A DNA stretch of 64,000 nucleotides from Lutibacter flavus (GTDB lineage: Bacteria; Bacteroidota; Bacteroidia; Flavobacteriales; Flavobacteriaceae). The stretch lies in assembly GCF_900188355.1 (NCBI RefSeq), contig NZ_FZNX01000004.1, forward strand, positions 248,001 through 312,000. The letters are read 5' to 3'. Both the position numbers and the translations under genes were made by a program. The notes under the pieces were generated by a model. That model saw only the letters and a list, made by a program, of their open reading frames with translations, ran no database searches and was not told the origin of the DNA. Below, one piece after another: positions 17,708 through 26,491 of this stretch (position 1 is its first letter; the number at the start of each line of letters is the position of its first letter).

Positions 17708-20700
17708 AAAAACATTTTATTTATAACTTGTTATTTGTTGCAATGTTACTTTTTGGAAGTTCGTTAATTGCACAAACAATTACAGGTGTGGTAACCGATG
17801 CTTCTGGTGCCTTGCCAGGAGTAAATATAGTAGAAAAAGGAACTAATAATGGAACTTCAACTGATTTTGACGGAAAATATACACTAACAAGTGTAACAAC
17901 AAATCCAATTTTAGTTTTCAGTTATGTAGGATATATAAAAAAAGAGGTTCCTGTAAATGGAATGAGCCAAATTGATGTTGTTTTACTTGAAGATTCACAA
18001 TCATTGGATGAAGTTGTACTTGTTGGATATTCATCAAGAAAAAAATCTACCTTAACGGGAGCTGTTTCAATAGTTGATATGGCGGATCTTGAAAAAACAA
18101 GGGTTACAAATGTTGCTCAAGCCTTGCAAGGGCAAGTAGCAGGTGTACAAGTTACCTCAAGTACTGGTGCGCCTGGTGATCCTATTGAAGTTAGAATTCG
18201 TGGGGAAGGAACAATAGGAAATAACAATCCATTATATGTAGTGGATGGAATTCCGTCAAGGGATATCAGTTTTTTAAATCAGGCAGATATTAAAACAATG
18301 ACAGTTTTAAAAGATGCTTCGGCTGCTGCAATTTATGGATCAAGAGCTTCTGGTGGTGTGGTGTTGATTACTACAAAAAGTGGGGTAGTAGGAAAAACAA
18401 GTATTGATGTAAGTTATTTTACAGGAATGCAAAACGCCTCGAATCTTCCAAACATGTTAAATGCAGAACAGTACATGAATACTGTCGAAAAAGCGTGGAA
18501 CAATTCAGACAGGTCAGGTAACAATCCATATACTGCAGATAAAGGTAGAGCTGATTTTTCTAATACAGACTGGTTAAATGAATTGTTTGAAACTGGAAAA
18601 TCTCAAAATTTACAATTAACAGCTAGTGGAGGTAGTGATAAAGTTCAATTCTTAATGTCTTTGGGTTATTATGGACAAGATGGAATTGTAGTTTATGACA
18701 ATGATAAATACCAAAAATTAAATTATAGAACTAATATAAATGCCAATATAACTGATCGTTTCAAAATTGGAACAAATCTTCAGTTATCATATGCTACACA
18801 AGATAAATTATCTTCAAAAGGAGATGCGCCAGGTATTATAAGACATGCATTGTTAAGACCTCCAGTAATTGGAGTTTACAAAGATGTAAATGACCCTACT
18901 TATTCTGTGGAGGATCCATTTACGGATTTACCATTTTATGTACATAATGATAGAGATAATGGAGGATGGGAAAGTGATAAATATGAATGGGCTTCAAATC
19001 CTATTGCATTAGCCTATTTTACGGATGATGTTAGAAAGGATTTTAGAACATTTGGAAATGTGTATGCAGAATATTCTTTTTTGAAAGATAAAGAGTTGAA
19101 ATTTAGAACCAACATTGGGGTTGATTTATCATTTATTCATAACAAATCGTTTGGAGAAAATTATGGTGATGACGATGGTGGAGGTAATGATACCGATCAA
19201 GGATTGGGAAGACAAAATCGACCAAATAATTTGAATGAAGAAAGAGGTGAATCACGTACAATTACTTTCAACAATACCTTAAATTATACTAAAGTATTTA
19301 ATGATAAACATGACCTGAGTTTACTTGCAGGAACTGAATTTATTGATAATTACAGTTCTTCAATTGGTGCTAGCAGAGCTCGTTTTGATATTACAGATGA
19401 TACATTTAGATATATTGATTACGGTGGTACATCTGCCGATTTATGGAATGGAGGAAGTGCATCAGAATGGTCATTGTTTTCTTTGTTTGGATCAGCTTCT
19501 TATGTGTTTTCTGACAAATATATGGTTACAGCAAATATGAGAGCTGATGCTTCTTCACGTTTTTCAGAAAAGAATCGTTGGGGATATTTCCCTTCTGTTT
19601 CTGCTGGATGGAAAATCTCGGATGAAGACTTCATGAAAGATGTTAATTGGATCTCTAATTTAAAATTAAGAACAGGTTGGGGTAAATTGGGGAACCAAGA
19701 GATTGATAATTATGCTTTTTTAACTTTAATTAGTCAAACAGATGGTAAAGTTGTGGTGAATCGTTATGGAAATGAGGATTTAAAATGGGAAAGTTCTGCA
19801 TCAACAAACATTGGTGTTGATTTAGGTTTATTAAACAATAAATTGGCCATAACTGCAGAATATTTTGTAAAAAATACAACGGATATTTTATTGCCAATTG
19901 GTTTGCCAAGTATTGTTGGAAATGTAGCTCCTACTATTGTAAATGCAGGAGAAGTTAGCAACAAAGGATTTGAACTTTCTGTAAATTATAGAAATTCTGA
20001 CAAAGAATTTAAATACAGTGTGAATGCAAATTTAGGAACATTGACTAACAATGTTGAAAAATTGCATCCAAATGTACCTAGCCTTATTGGGCAGGTAACA
20101 AAAACAGAAGTAGGGCAATCCTTAAATGCTTATTATGGATATAAAATGGTTGGGATATACCAAAATCAGAATGAAATTGATAGCTATTTAGGTGGTACAT
20201 TAAATCCTAATGTAAAACCTGGGGATATTAAATTTGAAGATTTAAATAATGATGGGATAATCAACTCTGACGACAGAAAATTTATTGGAAGTCCAATACC
20301 TGATCTTACTTATGGAATTTCTTTTTCATCATCATATAAAGATTTTGATTTTTCTTTTCTTTTTCAAGGTGTAGAAGGAGTAGACAGATACAATGATGCA
20401 AAAAAAATATTAGATTATGATACGCGTCCTTTTAATTATACTACAAATATTTTAGGAGCTTGGGATGGTGAAGGAAGCAGTAATACAATACCTAGAGTTG
20501 CATTTGAAGACAATGGAAGTAGCAAAGTATCTAGTATTTTTGTAGAGGATGCATCTTATCTTCGACTTAAAAATGTTGAAATTGGATATACTTTAAAACC
20601 TATAAAGGGCATTCAGGACGTTCGCTTTTATGTATCTGGTCAAAATCTATTTACATCAACAAATTATTCAGGATTAGATCCAGAATCAACAGATTTAATG

Positions 20701-20760
20701 GATATGGGAACCTATCCGTCATCAACTTCGGTTTTGTTTGGCGTAAATCTTAAGTTTTAA
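17701..20760 (+). CDS. SusC/RagA-family TonB-dependent oligosaccharide transporter (PUL 1)
   Basis: The 1019-residue outer membrane protein has a signal peptide ending at LIAQ, a CarboxypepD_reg-like domain (about 25-105), a plug domain (about 115-225, with LKDASAAAIYGSRASGGVV) and a 22-strand barrel. It ends in the usual aromatic residue (GVNLKF). It should form the import channel for the oligosaccharides of PUL 1, with the SusD partner as lid. SusD starts 19 bp downstream. Transcription probably depends on the HTCS encoded upstream, through the repeats at 17541-17569. Substrate specificity cannot be read from the sequence. Confidence 0.96.
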   Translation: MVKKHFIYNLLFVAMLLFGSSLIAQTITGVVTDASGALPGVNIVEKGTNNGTSTDFDGKYTLTSVTTNPILVFSYVGYIKKEVPVNGMSQIDVVLLEDSQSLDEVVLVGYSSRKKSTLTGAVSIVDMADLEKTRVTNVAQALQGQVAGVQVTSSTGAPGDPIEVRIRGEGTIGNNNPLYVVDGIPSRDISFLNQADIKTMTVLKDASAAAIYGSRASGGVVLITTKSGVVGKTSIDVSYFTGMQNASNLPNMLNAEQYMNTVEKAWNNSDRSGNNPYTADKGRADFSNTDWLNELFETGKSQNLQLTASGGSDKVQFLMSLGYYGQDGIVVYDNDKYQKLNYRTNINANITDRFKIGTNLQLSYATQDKLSSKGDAPGIIRHALLRPPVIGVYKDVNDPTYSVEDPFTDLPFYVHNDRDNGGWESDKYEWASNPIALAYFTDDVRKDFRTFGNVYAEYSFLKDKELKFRTNIGVDLSFIHNKSFGENYGDDDGGGNDTDQGLGRQNRPNNLNEERGESRTITFNNTLNYTKVFNDKHDLSLLAGTEFIDNYSSSIGASRARFDITDDTFRYIDYGGTSADLWNGGSASEWSLFSLFGSASYVFSDKYMVTANMRADASSRFSEKNRWGYFPSVSAGWKISDEDFMKDVNWISNLKLRTGWGKLGNQEIDNYAFLTLISQTDGKVVVNRYGNEDLKWESSASTNIGVDLGLLNNKLAITAEYFVKNTTDILLPIGLPSIVGNVAPTIVNAGEVSNKGFELSVNYRNSDKEFKYSVNANLGTLTNNVEKLHPNVPSLIGQVTKTEVGQSLNAYYGYKMVGIYQNQNEIDSYLGGTLNPNVKPGDIKFEDLNNDGIINSDDRKFIGSPIPDLTYGISFSSSYKDFDFSFLFQGVEGVDRYNDAKKILDYDTRPFNYTTNILGAWDGEGSSNTIPRVAFEDNGSSKVSSIFVEDASYLRLKNVEIGYTLKPIKGIQDVRFYVSGQNLFTSTNYSGLDPESTDLMDMGTYPSSTSVLFGVNLKF

Positions 20761-20779
20761 TATTTTAAAAGAATTATTT

Positions 20780-22267
20780 ATGAAAACAATATATAATAGT
20801 ATAATCTTAGTATTCTTAATTGCAACTTTTATAAGCTGTAATGATGAATTAACACAGGATCCAATAGGGCTACTTACCTTAGACCAGATTGATGCAAACC
20901 CTACAATAAATACGTTAGAATCTTCAGTAAGTTCATCATACCAACTTCTTGCAAGTAGTTTGAATCTTATTGGAAATTGGGATTGGGACGGAGGAGCAGT
21001 GCTTAGAAATGATTTTATTTTACAAGACATTGCTTCTAATGATATGAATAAAAAATGGAATCCAGATGGTGATCAGGCTTGGATGGATGAATTAAGTAAT
21101 TTTAGTTTTACTCCTTCCAATGGAGCATTTAACGGAATTTGGTTGTATGATTATGAAGGTATCAATAGAGTGAACCTTGCCATAAGTTATTTAACAAATA
21201 CGGAAATAACTCAAATGGTTGGAATTAGTGATTCTAGAAAAAATCAACTATTAGGAGAAGCTTATTTTTTACGTGCTTTTTACTATTTTGATTTAGTGAA
21301 TAATTTTGGTGATGTACCATTATTAACAGCACCTTTACAGTCATTTGAAGAAGCTTTTGATGTAGCGGTTAGAGTACCGTCTGATGAAATTTGGATTCAA
21401 ATAAATGCTGATTTATCTGAAGCTAAAACATTATTACCAAATACTAAATATCCAGATCCGTCACAACCATGGAGAGTTTCAAAGGGAGCTGTTATTGGTT
21501 TGCAAGCTAAAGCAGCATTGTATAATGAAAACTGGTCTGAAGTAGTTTCATTGGTATCTGAATTGGAAGCACTTGGTTTTTACAGTTTAAATGCAAATTA
21601 TTTCGATAGTTTTGATGTAAGTAAAGAATTTTCTGACGATGAGGTGATTTTTGCGTATGATCACGTTTCTAGTCAAAACCCACGAAACGGTAACGGACTT
21701 TGTGCCTTAGTCGGTTGGGGATTTATAGCTCCAAGTGATGACTTTATAAATTCTTTTGAAGCAAATGATCCAAGGTTATTGTATACCGTAGATGTACCGA
21801 ATCAAAATGTTTCAAAAATTTTAGGAAATACTGTTGGGGATAACAAAGGGAATGACGATTCACCAAGCAATAAAATATTTATGCGGTATGCAGATGTGCT
21901 ACTTTGGAAGGCAGAAGCTTTAAATGAAAATGGAGACTATGCTGGTGCAGTTGCAATAATCAATCAAATAAGATCAAGAGCAAGAACCAGTCCTACTGCA
22001 GATGGTTCTATGATTCCTGCAGGAACATTGCCAAACAGAGGAAGTTCAACAAGTGCCTCAGAAATTAAAGGGTGGTTAATGCATGAAAGAAGAGTAGAAT
22101 TGGGCTTTGAGTCTCAAAGATTTAACGATTTAAAAAGATGGGAAACGGCAAAAACAGTGCTGACTTCACTTGGAAGAAATTTTCAAGACCATAATTATGT
22201 ATACCCAATTCCACAAGGGGAAGTCGATAAGTCTGGTGGAACAATTACGCAAAATGTTGGTTATTAA
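20780..22267 (+). CDS. SusD/RagB-family surface glycan-binding lipoprotein (PUL 1)
   Basis: The 495-residue protein has a lipoprotein leader with lipobox FISC (C20). The TPR-rich SusD fold shows in the N-terminal half (GEAYFLRAFYYFDLVNNFGDVPL, about 155-177, the family hallmark) and at the C-terminus (LMHERRVELGFESQRFNDLKRW, about 435-456). It forms the lid of the SusC channel encoded just upstream. The paired genes are followed by a strong terminator at 22309-22350, so susCD can form their own transcript. Which glycan it binds is not evident. Confidence 0.96.
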   Translation: MKTIYNSIILVFLIATFISCNDELTQDPIGLLTLDQIDANPTINTLESSVSSSYQLLASSLNLIGNWDWDGGAVLRNDFILQDIASNDMNKKWNPDGDQAWMDELSNFSFTPSNGAFNGIWLYDYEGINRVNLAISYLTNTEITQMVGISDSRKNQLLGEAYFLRAFYYFDLVNNFGDVPLLTAPLQSFEEAFDVAVRVPSDEIWIQINADLSEAKTLLPNTKYPDPSQPWRVSKGAVIGLQAKAALYNENWSEVVSLVSELEALGFYSLNANYFDSFDVSKEFSDDEVIFAYDHVSSQNPRNGNGLCALVGWGFIAPSDDFINSFEANDPRLLYTVDVPNQNVSKILGNTVGDNKGNDDSPSNKIFMRYADVLLWKAEALNENGDYAGAVAIINQIRSRARTSPTADGSMIPAGTLPNRGSSTSASEIKGWLMHERRVELGFESQRFNDLKRWETAKTVLTSLGRNFQDHNYVYPIPQGEVDKSGGTITQNVGY

Positions 22268-22308
22268 TATGTTTAATAAATAAACATTAAGTTTGGTAAA
22301 TAGTCTTT

Positions 22309-22350
22309 AGAGAAGTAGTTAATTTTTTAATTACTACTTCTCTTTTTTTT
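22309..22350 (+). terminator. Rho-independent terminator after PUL 1 susD
   Basis: A 10-bp perfect stem (AGAGAAGTAG at 22309-22318 with CTACTTCTCT at 22334-22343) is followed by eight T. An additional AT-rich inner stem is possible. It separates susCD from the catabolic run starting with GH130, implying either partial read-through or a separate promoter in the 50 bp before 22402. Confidence 0.85.
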
Positions 22351-22401
22351 ATTAACCTAAAAACACTTTTGTATATTACAAAATACTAAATTAAGATAGA
22401 T

Positions 22402-23451
22402 ATGACAGATATTGCAAATCGATATAAACAAAATCCTTTATTAGCTCCCAAAGATTTAAAACCTAGTAATGATAACATGATTATTGAATGTTTATTGAAT
22501 CCTGGAGTATTTGAATTTAATGGGCAAATTGGTCTTTTAGTGCGTGTAGCAGAAAGGACAGTTCAAAATGAGGGAATGCTATCTGTTCCTATTTATAACA
22601 ACAAAGGAAGTATTGAAATTTTAAACTTTAAGTTAGATGATCCGAAATTAGATGCTTCAGATGCAAGAGTCATCAACTATGATGGAATGGATTATTTAAC
22701 AACAATTTCTCATTTAAGATTGCTTTTTAGTGAGGACGGAATTAATTTTAAAGAATCAGAAGAATATCCTTCCATTTTTGGTGAAGGAGATTATGAGTCC
22801 TTTGGAATAGAAGATTGCCGGGTTTCTAAAATAGATAACACCTACCATCTTAGCTATACAATGGTTTCACCAAATGGTGTAGGGGTAGGCTTAAGAACAA
22901 CTAAGAATTGGAAAAGTTTTGAGAAAAAAGGAATGATTTTTAGTCCACACAATAAAGATTGTGCCATTTTTGAAGAAAAAATTAATGGAATGTTCTATGC
23001 TTTGCATAGACCTAGTAGCCCTGAATTAGGAGGTAATTACATATGGTTAGCAGAATCACCAGATGGTGTTCATTGGGGGAATCATAAATGTATTGCCAAA
23101 ACACGTGAAGGAAAGTTTGACAGCAAACGATTAGGGGCAGGAGCTGCACCCATAAAAACAGCAAAAGGTTGGTTAGAAATCTACCATGGTGCAACGACAG
23201 AACATAGATATTGTTTAGGTGCTATATTATTAGATTTAAAGGATCCTTCAAAAGTAATTGCAAGATCAGAAGAACCTATTATGGAACCAATTGCGGACTA
23301 TGAACAAACTGGATTTTTTGGAAATGTAGTTTTTACAAATGGTCATAAAGTAGATGGAGATATCGTAAACATATATTATGGAGCATCAGATGAATTTGTT
23401 TGTTCGGCGAGTTTTTCAATTAATAAAATTTTAAAAACACTAGAACAATAA
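22402..23451 (+). CDS. Cytosolic GH130-family mannoside phosphorylase or mannosidase
   Basis: The 349-residue protein has the five-bladed propeller signature of GH130, with the catalytic-region motif GIEDCRV (D138), then HNKDCAIF, LHRPS and ENIYYGASD-type blade motifs (here NIYYGASDE near the C-terminus). GH130 enzymes cleave beta-mannosides, by phosphorolysis (beta-1,4-mannosyl-glucose, beta-1,2-mannobiose) or hydrolysis. There is no signal peptide, so it acts in the cytosol on imported material; a phosphorylase is favoured by that location but is not proven. Related proteins are sometimes misnamed 'pesticidal protein Cry7Aa' in databases. The stop overlaps the start of the MFS gene by one base. 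Confidence 0.9.
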   Translation: MTDIANRYKQNPLLAPKDLKPSNDNMIIECLLNPGVFEFNGQIGLLVRVAERTVQNEGMLSVPIYNNKGSIEILNFKLDDPKLDASDARVINYDGMDYLTTISHLRLLFSEDGINFKESEEYPSIFGEGDYESFGIEDCRVSKIDNTYHLSYTMVSPNGVGVGLRTTKNWKSFEKKGMIFSPHNKDCAIFEEKINGMFYALHRPSSPELGGNYIWLAESPDGVHWGNHKCIAKTREGKFDSKRLGAGAAPIKTAKGWLEIYHGATTEHRYCLGAILLDLKDPSKVIARSEEPIMEPIADYEQTGFFGNVVFTNGHKVDGDIVNIYYGASDEFVCSASFSINKILKTLEQ

Positions 23452-24704
23452 TGAGGAAATTAGGAGGAGTAGGATTAAAAGATTTTACAAGAAGTGCAAA
23501 AATATTGATACTTACAAATACAATTTATGCCTTTGTACTTCCTGTGATTGATATATTTGTAGCATCTTATATTATGAGAAATTCAAATGATCCATCAAAA
23601 GTTATTTTATATCAATTGGCTATTTATGCGGGTATTCCAATTACATTTTTTATAAATGGCTATTTATTAAACAAAATTAATATCAAAAGATTATTTTCTT
23701 TGGGAATGATTTTAAGTGGTGTTTCTATGGTTTTTATGATGTCTTTGAAAGAAATTAATTATACAGGAATAGCGATAGCTGGTTTAATTATGGGAATGTC
23801 TTTTGGTTTATATTGGGCAAATAGAGATTATTTAGTGCTTGCAACAACTAAAGATAAAACTCGAAATTTTTATTATGGCTTAGAAACATTTTTGTATACA
23901 ATTATTGCATCTGTTGTTCCAGTAATGATTGGTTGGTTTTTAATAAGTGGAAATGAGGGTGAAGGTAAAGTTGCCAATGATGGTGTTAATGCAGCTTACA
24001 AGGTGATTACGACCATTGTTTTTGGAATCACAATTTTAGCTTCCATTGTTTTTCATTTTGGAAAATATGAAAAACCCAAGAGTGAAAAATTTTTATATTT
24101 TACATTCCATAACCTCTGGAAAAAAATGCTGCAATTGGCTGTTTTAAAAGGATTGGCGCAAGGGTTTATAGTTACTGCGCCCGCAATGTTGATGATGAAA
24201 TTCTTTAATTCTGAAGGAGCATTAGGTTCGGCAATATCTATTGGGGCAGTTATATCAGCGGTAATAATGCTTATTTTAGGTAAAATATCTAAACCAAAGC
24301 ATAGATTAATAATATTCTCTGTAGGACTTATTTGTTTTTTCTTAGCATCATTTTTTAACGGGCTTCTTTTTAATACAACAGGTGTTATCATATTCATGTT
24401 TTTATTATTAATAGCAAGACCTGTACTGGATATTGCGTATTTCCCAATTCAATTAAAAGTGATAGATATACTTTCAGAAATAGAAAATAGAAATGAATTT
24501 TCTTATATTTTAAATCATGAGTTTGGTTTATTTGTAGGTCGTTTTATTGGAGCCAGCACTTTTTTGGTGATCGCTTTTTATATAAATACTGACATTGCTT
24601 TAAGATATGCATTATTGATTATTGGGGTACTTCAATTACTCTCAATACTTATAGCTAAACAATTAATAAAACAACAAAATACACTTATAAATGAGCGTAA
24701 ATAA
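23451..24704 (+). CDS. MFS transporter of PUL 1
   Basis: The 417-residue inner membrane protein has about 12 predicted helices and a loop with NKINIKRL between helices 2 and 3. It does not carry the clear sugar-porter or GPH signatures seen in the two MFS genes of PUL 2, so it belongs to another MFS subgroup. It is translationally coupled to GH130 (ATGA overlap) and overlaps the next gene by 14 bp. The context says it brings the saccharide cleaved by GH130 into the cytosol. Substrate unknown. Confidence 0.82.
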   Translation: MRKLGGVGLKDFTRSAKILILTNTIYAFVLPVIDIFVASYIMRNSNDPSKVILYQLAIYAGIPITFFINGYLLNKINIKRLFSLGMILSGVSMVFMMSLKEINYTGIAIAGLIMGMSFGLYWANRDYLVLATTKDKTRNFYYGLETFLYTIIASVVPVMIGWFLISGNEGEGKVANDGVNAAYKVITTIVFGITILASIVFHFGKYEKPKSEKFLYFTFHNLWKKMLQLAVLKGLAQGFIVTAPAMLMMKFFNSEGALGSAISIGAVISAVIMLILGKISKPKHRLIIFSVGLICFFLASFFNGLLFNTTGVIIFMFLLLIARPVLDIAYFPIQLKVIDILSEIENRNEFSYILNHEFGLFVGRFIGASTFLVIAFYINTDIALRYALLIIGVLQLLSILIAKQLIKQQNTLINERK

Positions 24705-26439
24705 TAGATATAAAAATATTTTTTTTGGAGTTAGTTATAGTTTATTTCTAATTGCCTGTAGTCCATCTAAATTTGACATAGCATCACCTGTTCAGCAAGA
24801 ATCAATTCATAGAGTTGAAGAGATGCCAAATTTACCACAACCATTTAAAATTCTTGATTTCAATGAAATGGCAAAGAATTATGACAAGTTGGTATATGAC
24901 CCTAATCAAACAGGTGAGTACTGGCCATTAATTTGGAAAGATAATTCTCGTAAGAATATTGATCAAGAAACGTTTGGGATCTATACGGCTATGGGAGATG
25001 TTAGGCAAGGAACTGAACATTATGAAGGTATTTTTCACGAGTCTTTAGCGAGCATAGGATCTGTTTTAGGAGGTAGTTTAGTAGGTATTGATAAATCTCA
25101 ACAAAATGGAGAAAACTATGTTGGAATGCTGAAAAATTATTTCAATTCGGAAACAGAATGGAATATTATGATGAATAATACGTGTCCTGAAGTTGCTCAA
25201 TTAGGAGGAGGTTATGCAAGAGATTGGTGGTACGATGTATATCCAAATGTCATGTTTTATGCAGTAGCTGATTTTTACCCAGAAGAAAAAGGGTATGAAC
25301 CAAGACTTCGCTCTGTTGCCGATAAATTTTATGAAGCTAATGCTGTATTAGATGGGAATTATGCTTATTCCTTTTTTAATTATGCAACTATGGAGCCTAC
25401 AAAAAATTGGATTTGTGCACAAGAAGATGTTGCTGCAGGTCACGCGTTTGTATTATATTCAGCATATCAAAAATTTAAGGAGCCTAAATATTTAGAAGGA
25501 GCAAAATCTTCTTTGGAAGCACTTTTAAATCAAAAGGAGAATCGATTTTATGAAATATTAATGCCATTTGGAGCTTATGTTGCAGCAAGATTGAATGCTG
25601 AGCAAGGAACTAACTATGATTTTTCAAAAATATTAGACTGGACTTTTGATGGTTCATCTGTTTGCAGAGAAGGATGGGGAGTTTTGGTAGATAATTGGAA
25701 TGGTTATGATGTTTCAGGTATTGTTGGAAGTACTGTTGACCATGGAGGATTTGGATTCTTAATGAACACCTATGATACCATGTGGCCGTTAGTTCCTATG
25801 GTACGTTACGATCAACGGTATGCAAATACTATTGGGAAATGGATGTTAAATGCAGCCAATGCATCTCGTTTATTTTACCCTAATGAAATTCCAGATAAAC
25901 ACCAAACTATTCCTGAAGAGAAACATCATACTAAAGGTGTAATAGCTTATGAAGGTCTTATAAAAAAAGCACATTATGAGCAATACGAGCATCTTGAAGC
26001 TCCGGTAGCAATTGGAGATGGAATGCATTGGAATAAAGACAATCCAAAAGTATCTCAATTTAGTGTTTATGGAAGCGGACATGTTGGAATTGCAGGTGCA
26101 ATTATTTCTAAAACCAATGTGGAAAACATTCTTCAATTAGATTTATTGGCAACTGATTTTTACAAAGAAAAAGCCTTTCCATCTTACTTATATTACAATC
26201 CAAACCCTGAAGAAAAGGAAGTAACAATTAATACAGGAGAACAAGAATTTAAGATTTATGATGCCATTAAAAGAGCGTTTATTGCTAAAAATGTAAAAGA
26301 TAGTTTTACTTTTAAAATAAGTAAAGAAAACTCATCTTTGTTAGTTTTAGTTCCTCAGGATGCTGAAATTTTAGAAAAAGACGGAAAATTATATGCCAAT
26401 GATATTGTAATTGACTATAGATATTCAGAAGAAAACTAA
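24691..26439 (+). CDS. Lipoprotein of unknown family, probable (alpha/alpha)-barrel carbohydrate-active enzyme
   Basis: I do not recognise a named family for this 582-residue protein. It has a lipobox (LIAC, C23), so it should sit in the periplasm or on the surface. The middle (about 100-430) is helical and rich in aromatic/acidic motifs typical of (alpha/alpha)6 toroid glycosidases and lyases: GGGYARDWWYDVYPN (about 171-185), NWICAQEDVAAGHA (about 240-253), SSVCREGWGVLVDNWNGYD (about 328-346) and VGSTVDHGGFGFLMNTYD (about 350-367). A small beta domain closes the chain (about 495-582). It overlaps the MFS gene by 14 bp and sits among GH130, GH32 and GH13 genes, so a glycan-cleaving role is likely. 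It could be a member of a family unassigned in CAZy. Confidence 0.7.
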   Translation: MSVNNRYKNIFFGVSYSLFLIACSPSKFDIASPVQQESIHRVEEMPNLPQPFKILDFNEMAKNYDKLVYDPNQTGEYWPLIWKDNSRKNIDQETFGIYTAMGDVRQGTEHYEGIFHESLASIGSVLGGSLVGIDKSQQNGENYVGMLKNYFNSETEWNIMMNNTCPEVAQLGGGYARDWWYDVYPNVMFYAVADFYPEEKGYEPRLRSVADKFYEANAVLDGNYAYSFFNYATMEPTKNWICAQEDVAAGHAFVLYSAYQKFKEPKYLEGAKSSLEALLNQKENRFYEILMPFGAYVAARLNAEQGTNYDFSKILDWTFDGSSVCREGWGVLVDNWNGYDVSGIVGSTVDHGGFGFLMNTYDTMWPLVPMVRYDQRYANTIGKWMLNAANASRLFYPNEIPDKHQTIPEEKHHTKGVIAYEGLIKKAHYEQYEHLEAPVAIGDGMHWNKDNPKVSQFSVYGSGHVGIAGAIISKTNVENILQLDLLATDFYKEKAFPSYLYYNPNPEEKEVTINTGEQEFKIYDAIKRAFIAKNVKDSFTFKISKENSSLLVLVPQDAEILEKDGKLYANDIVIDYRYSEEN

Positions 26440-26491
26440 AAATTTATAATTAGGAAGAGGTTGTATAATCTCATTATTAAAAAAGTTGAAT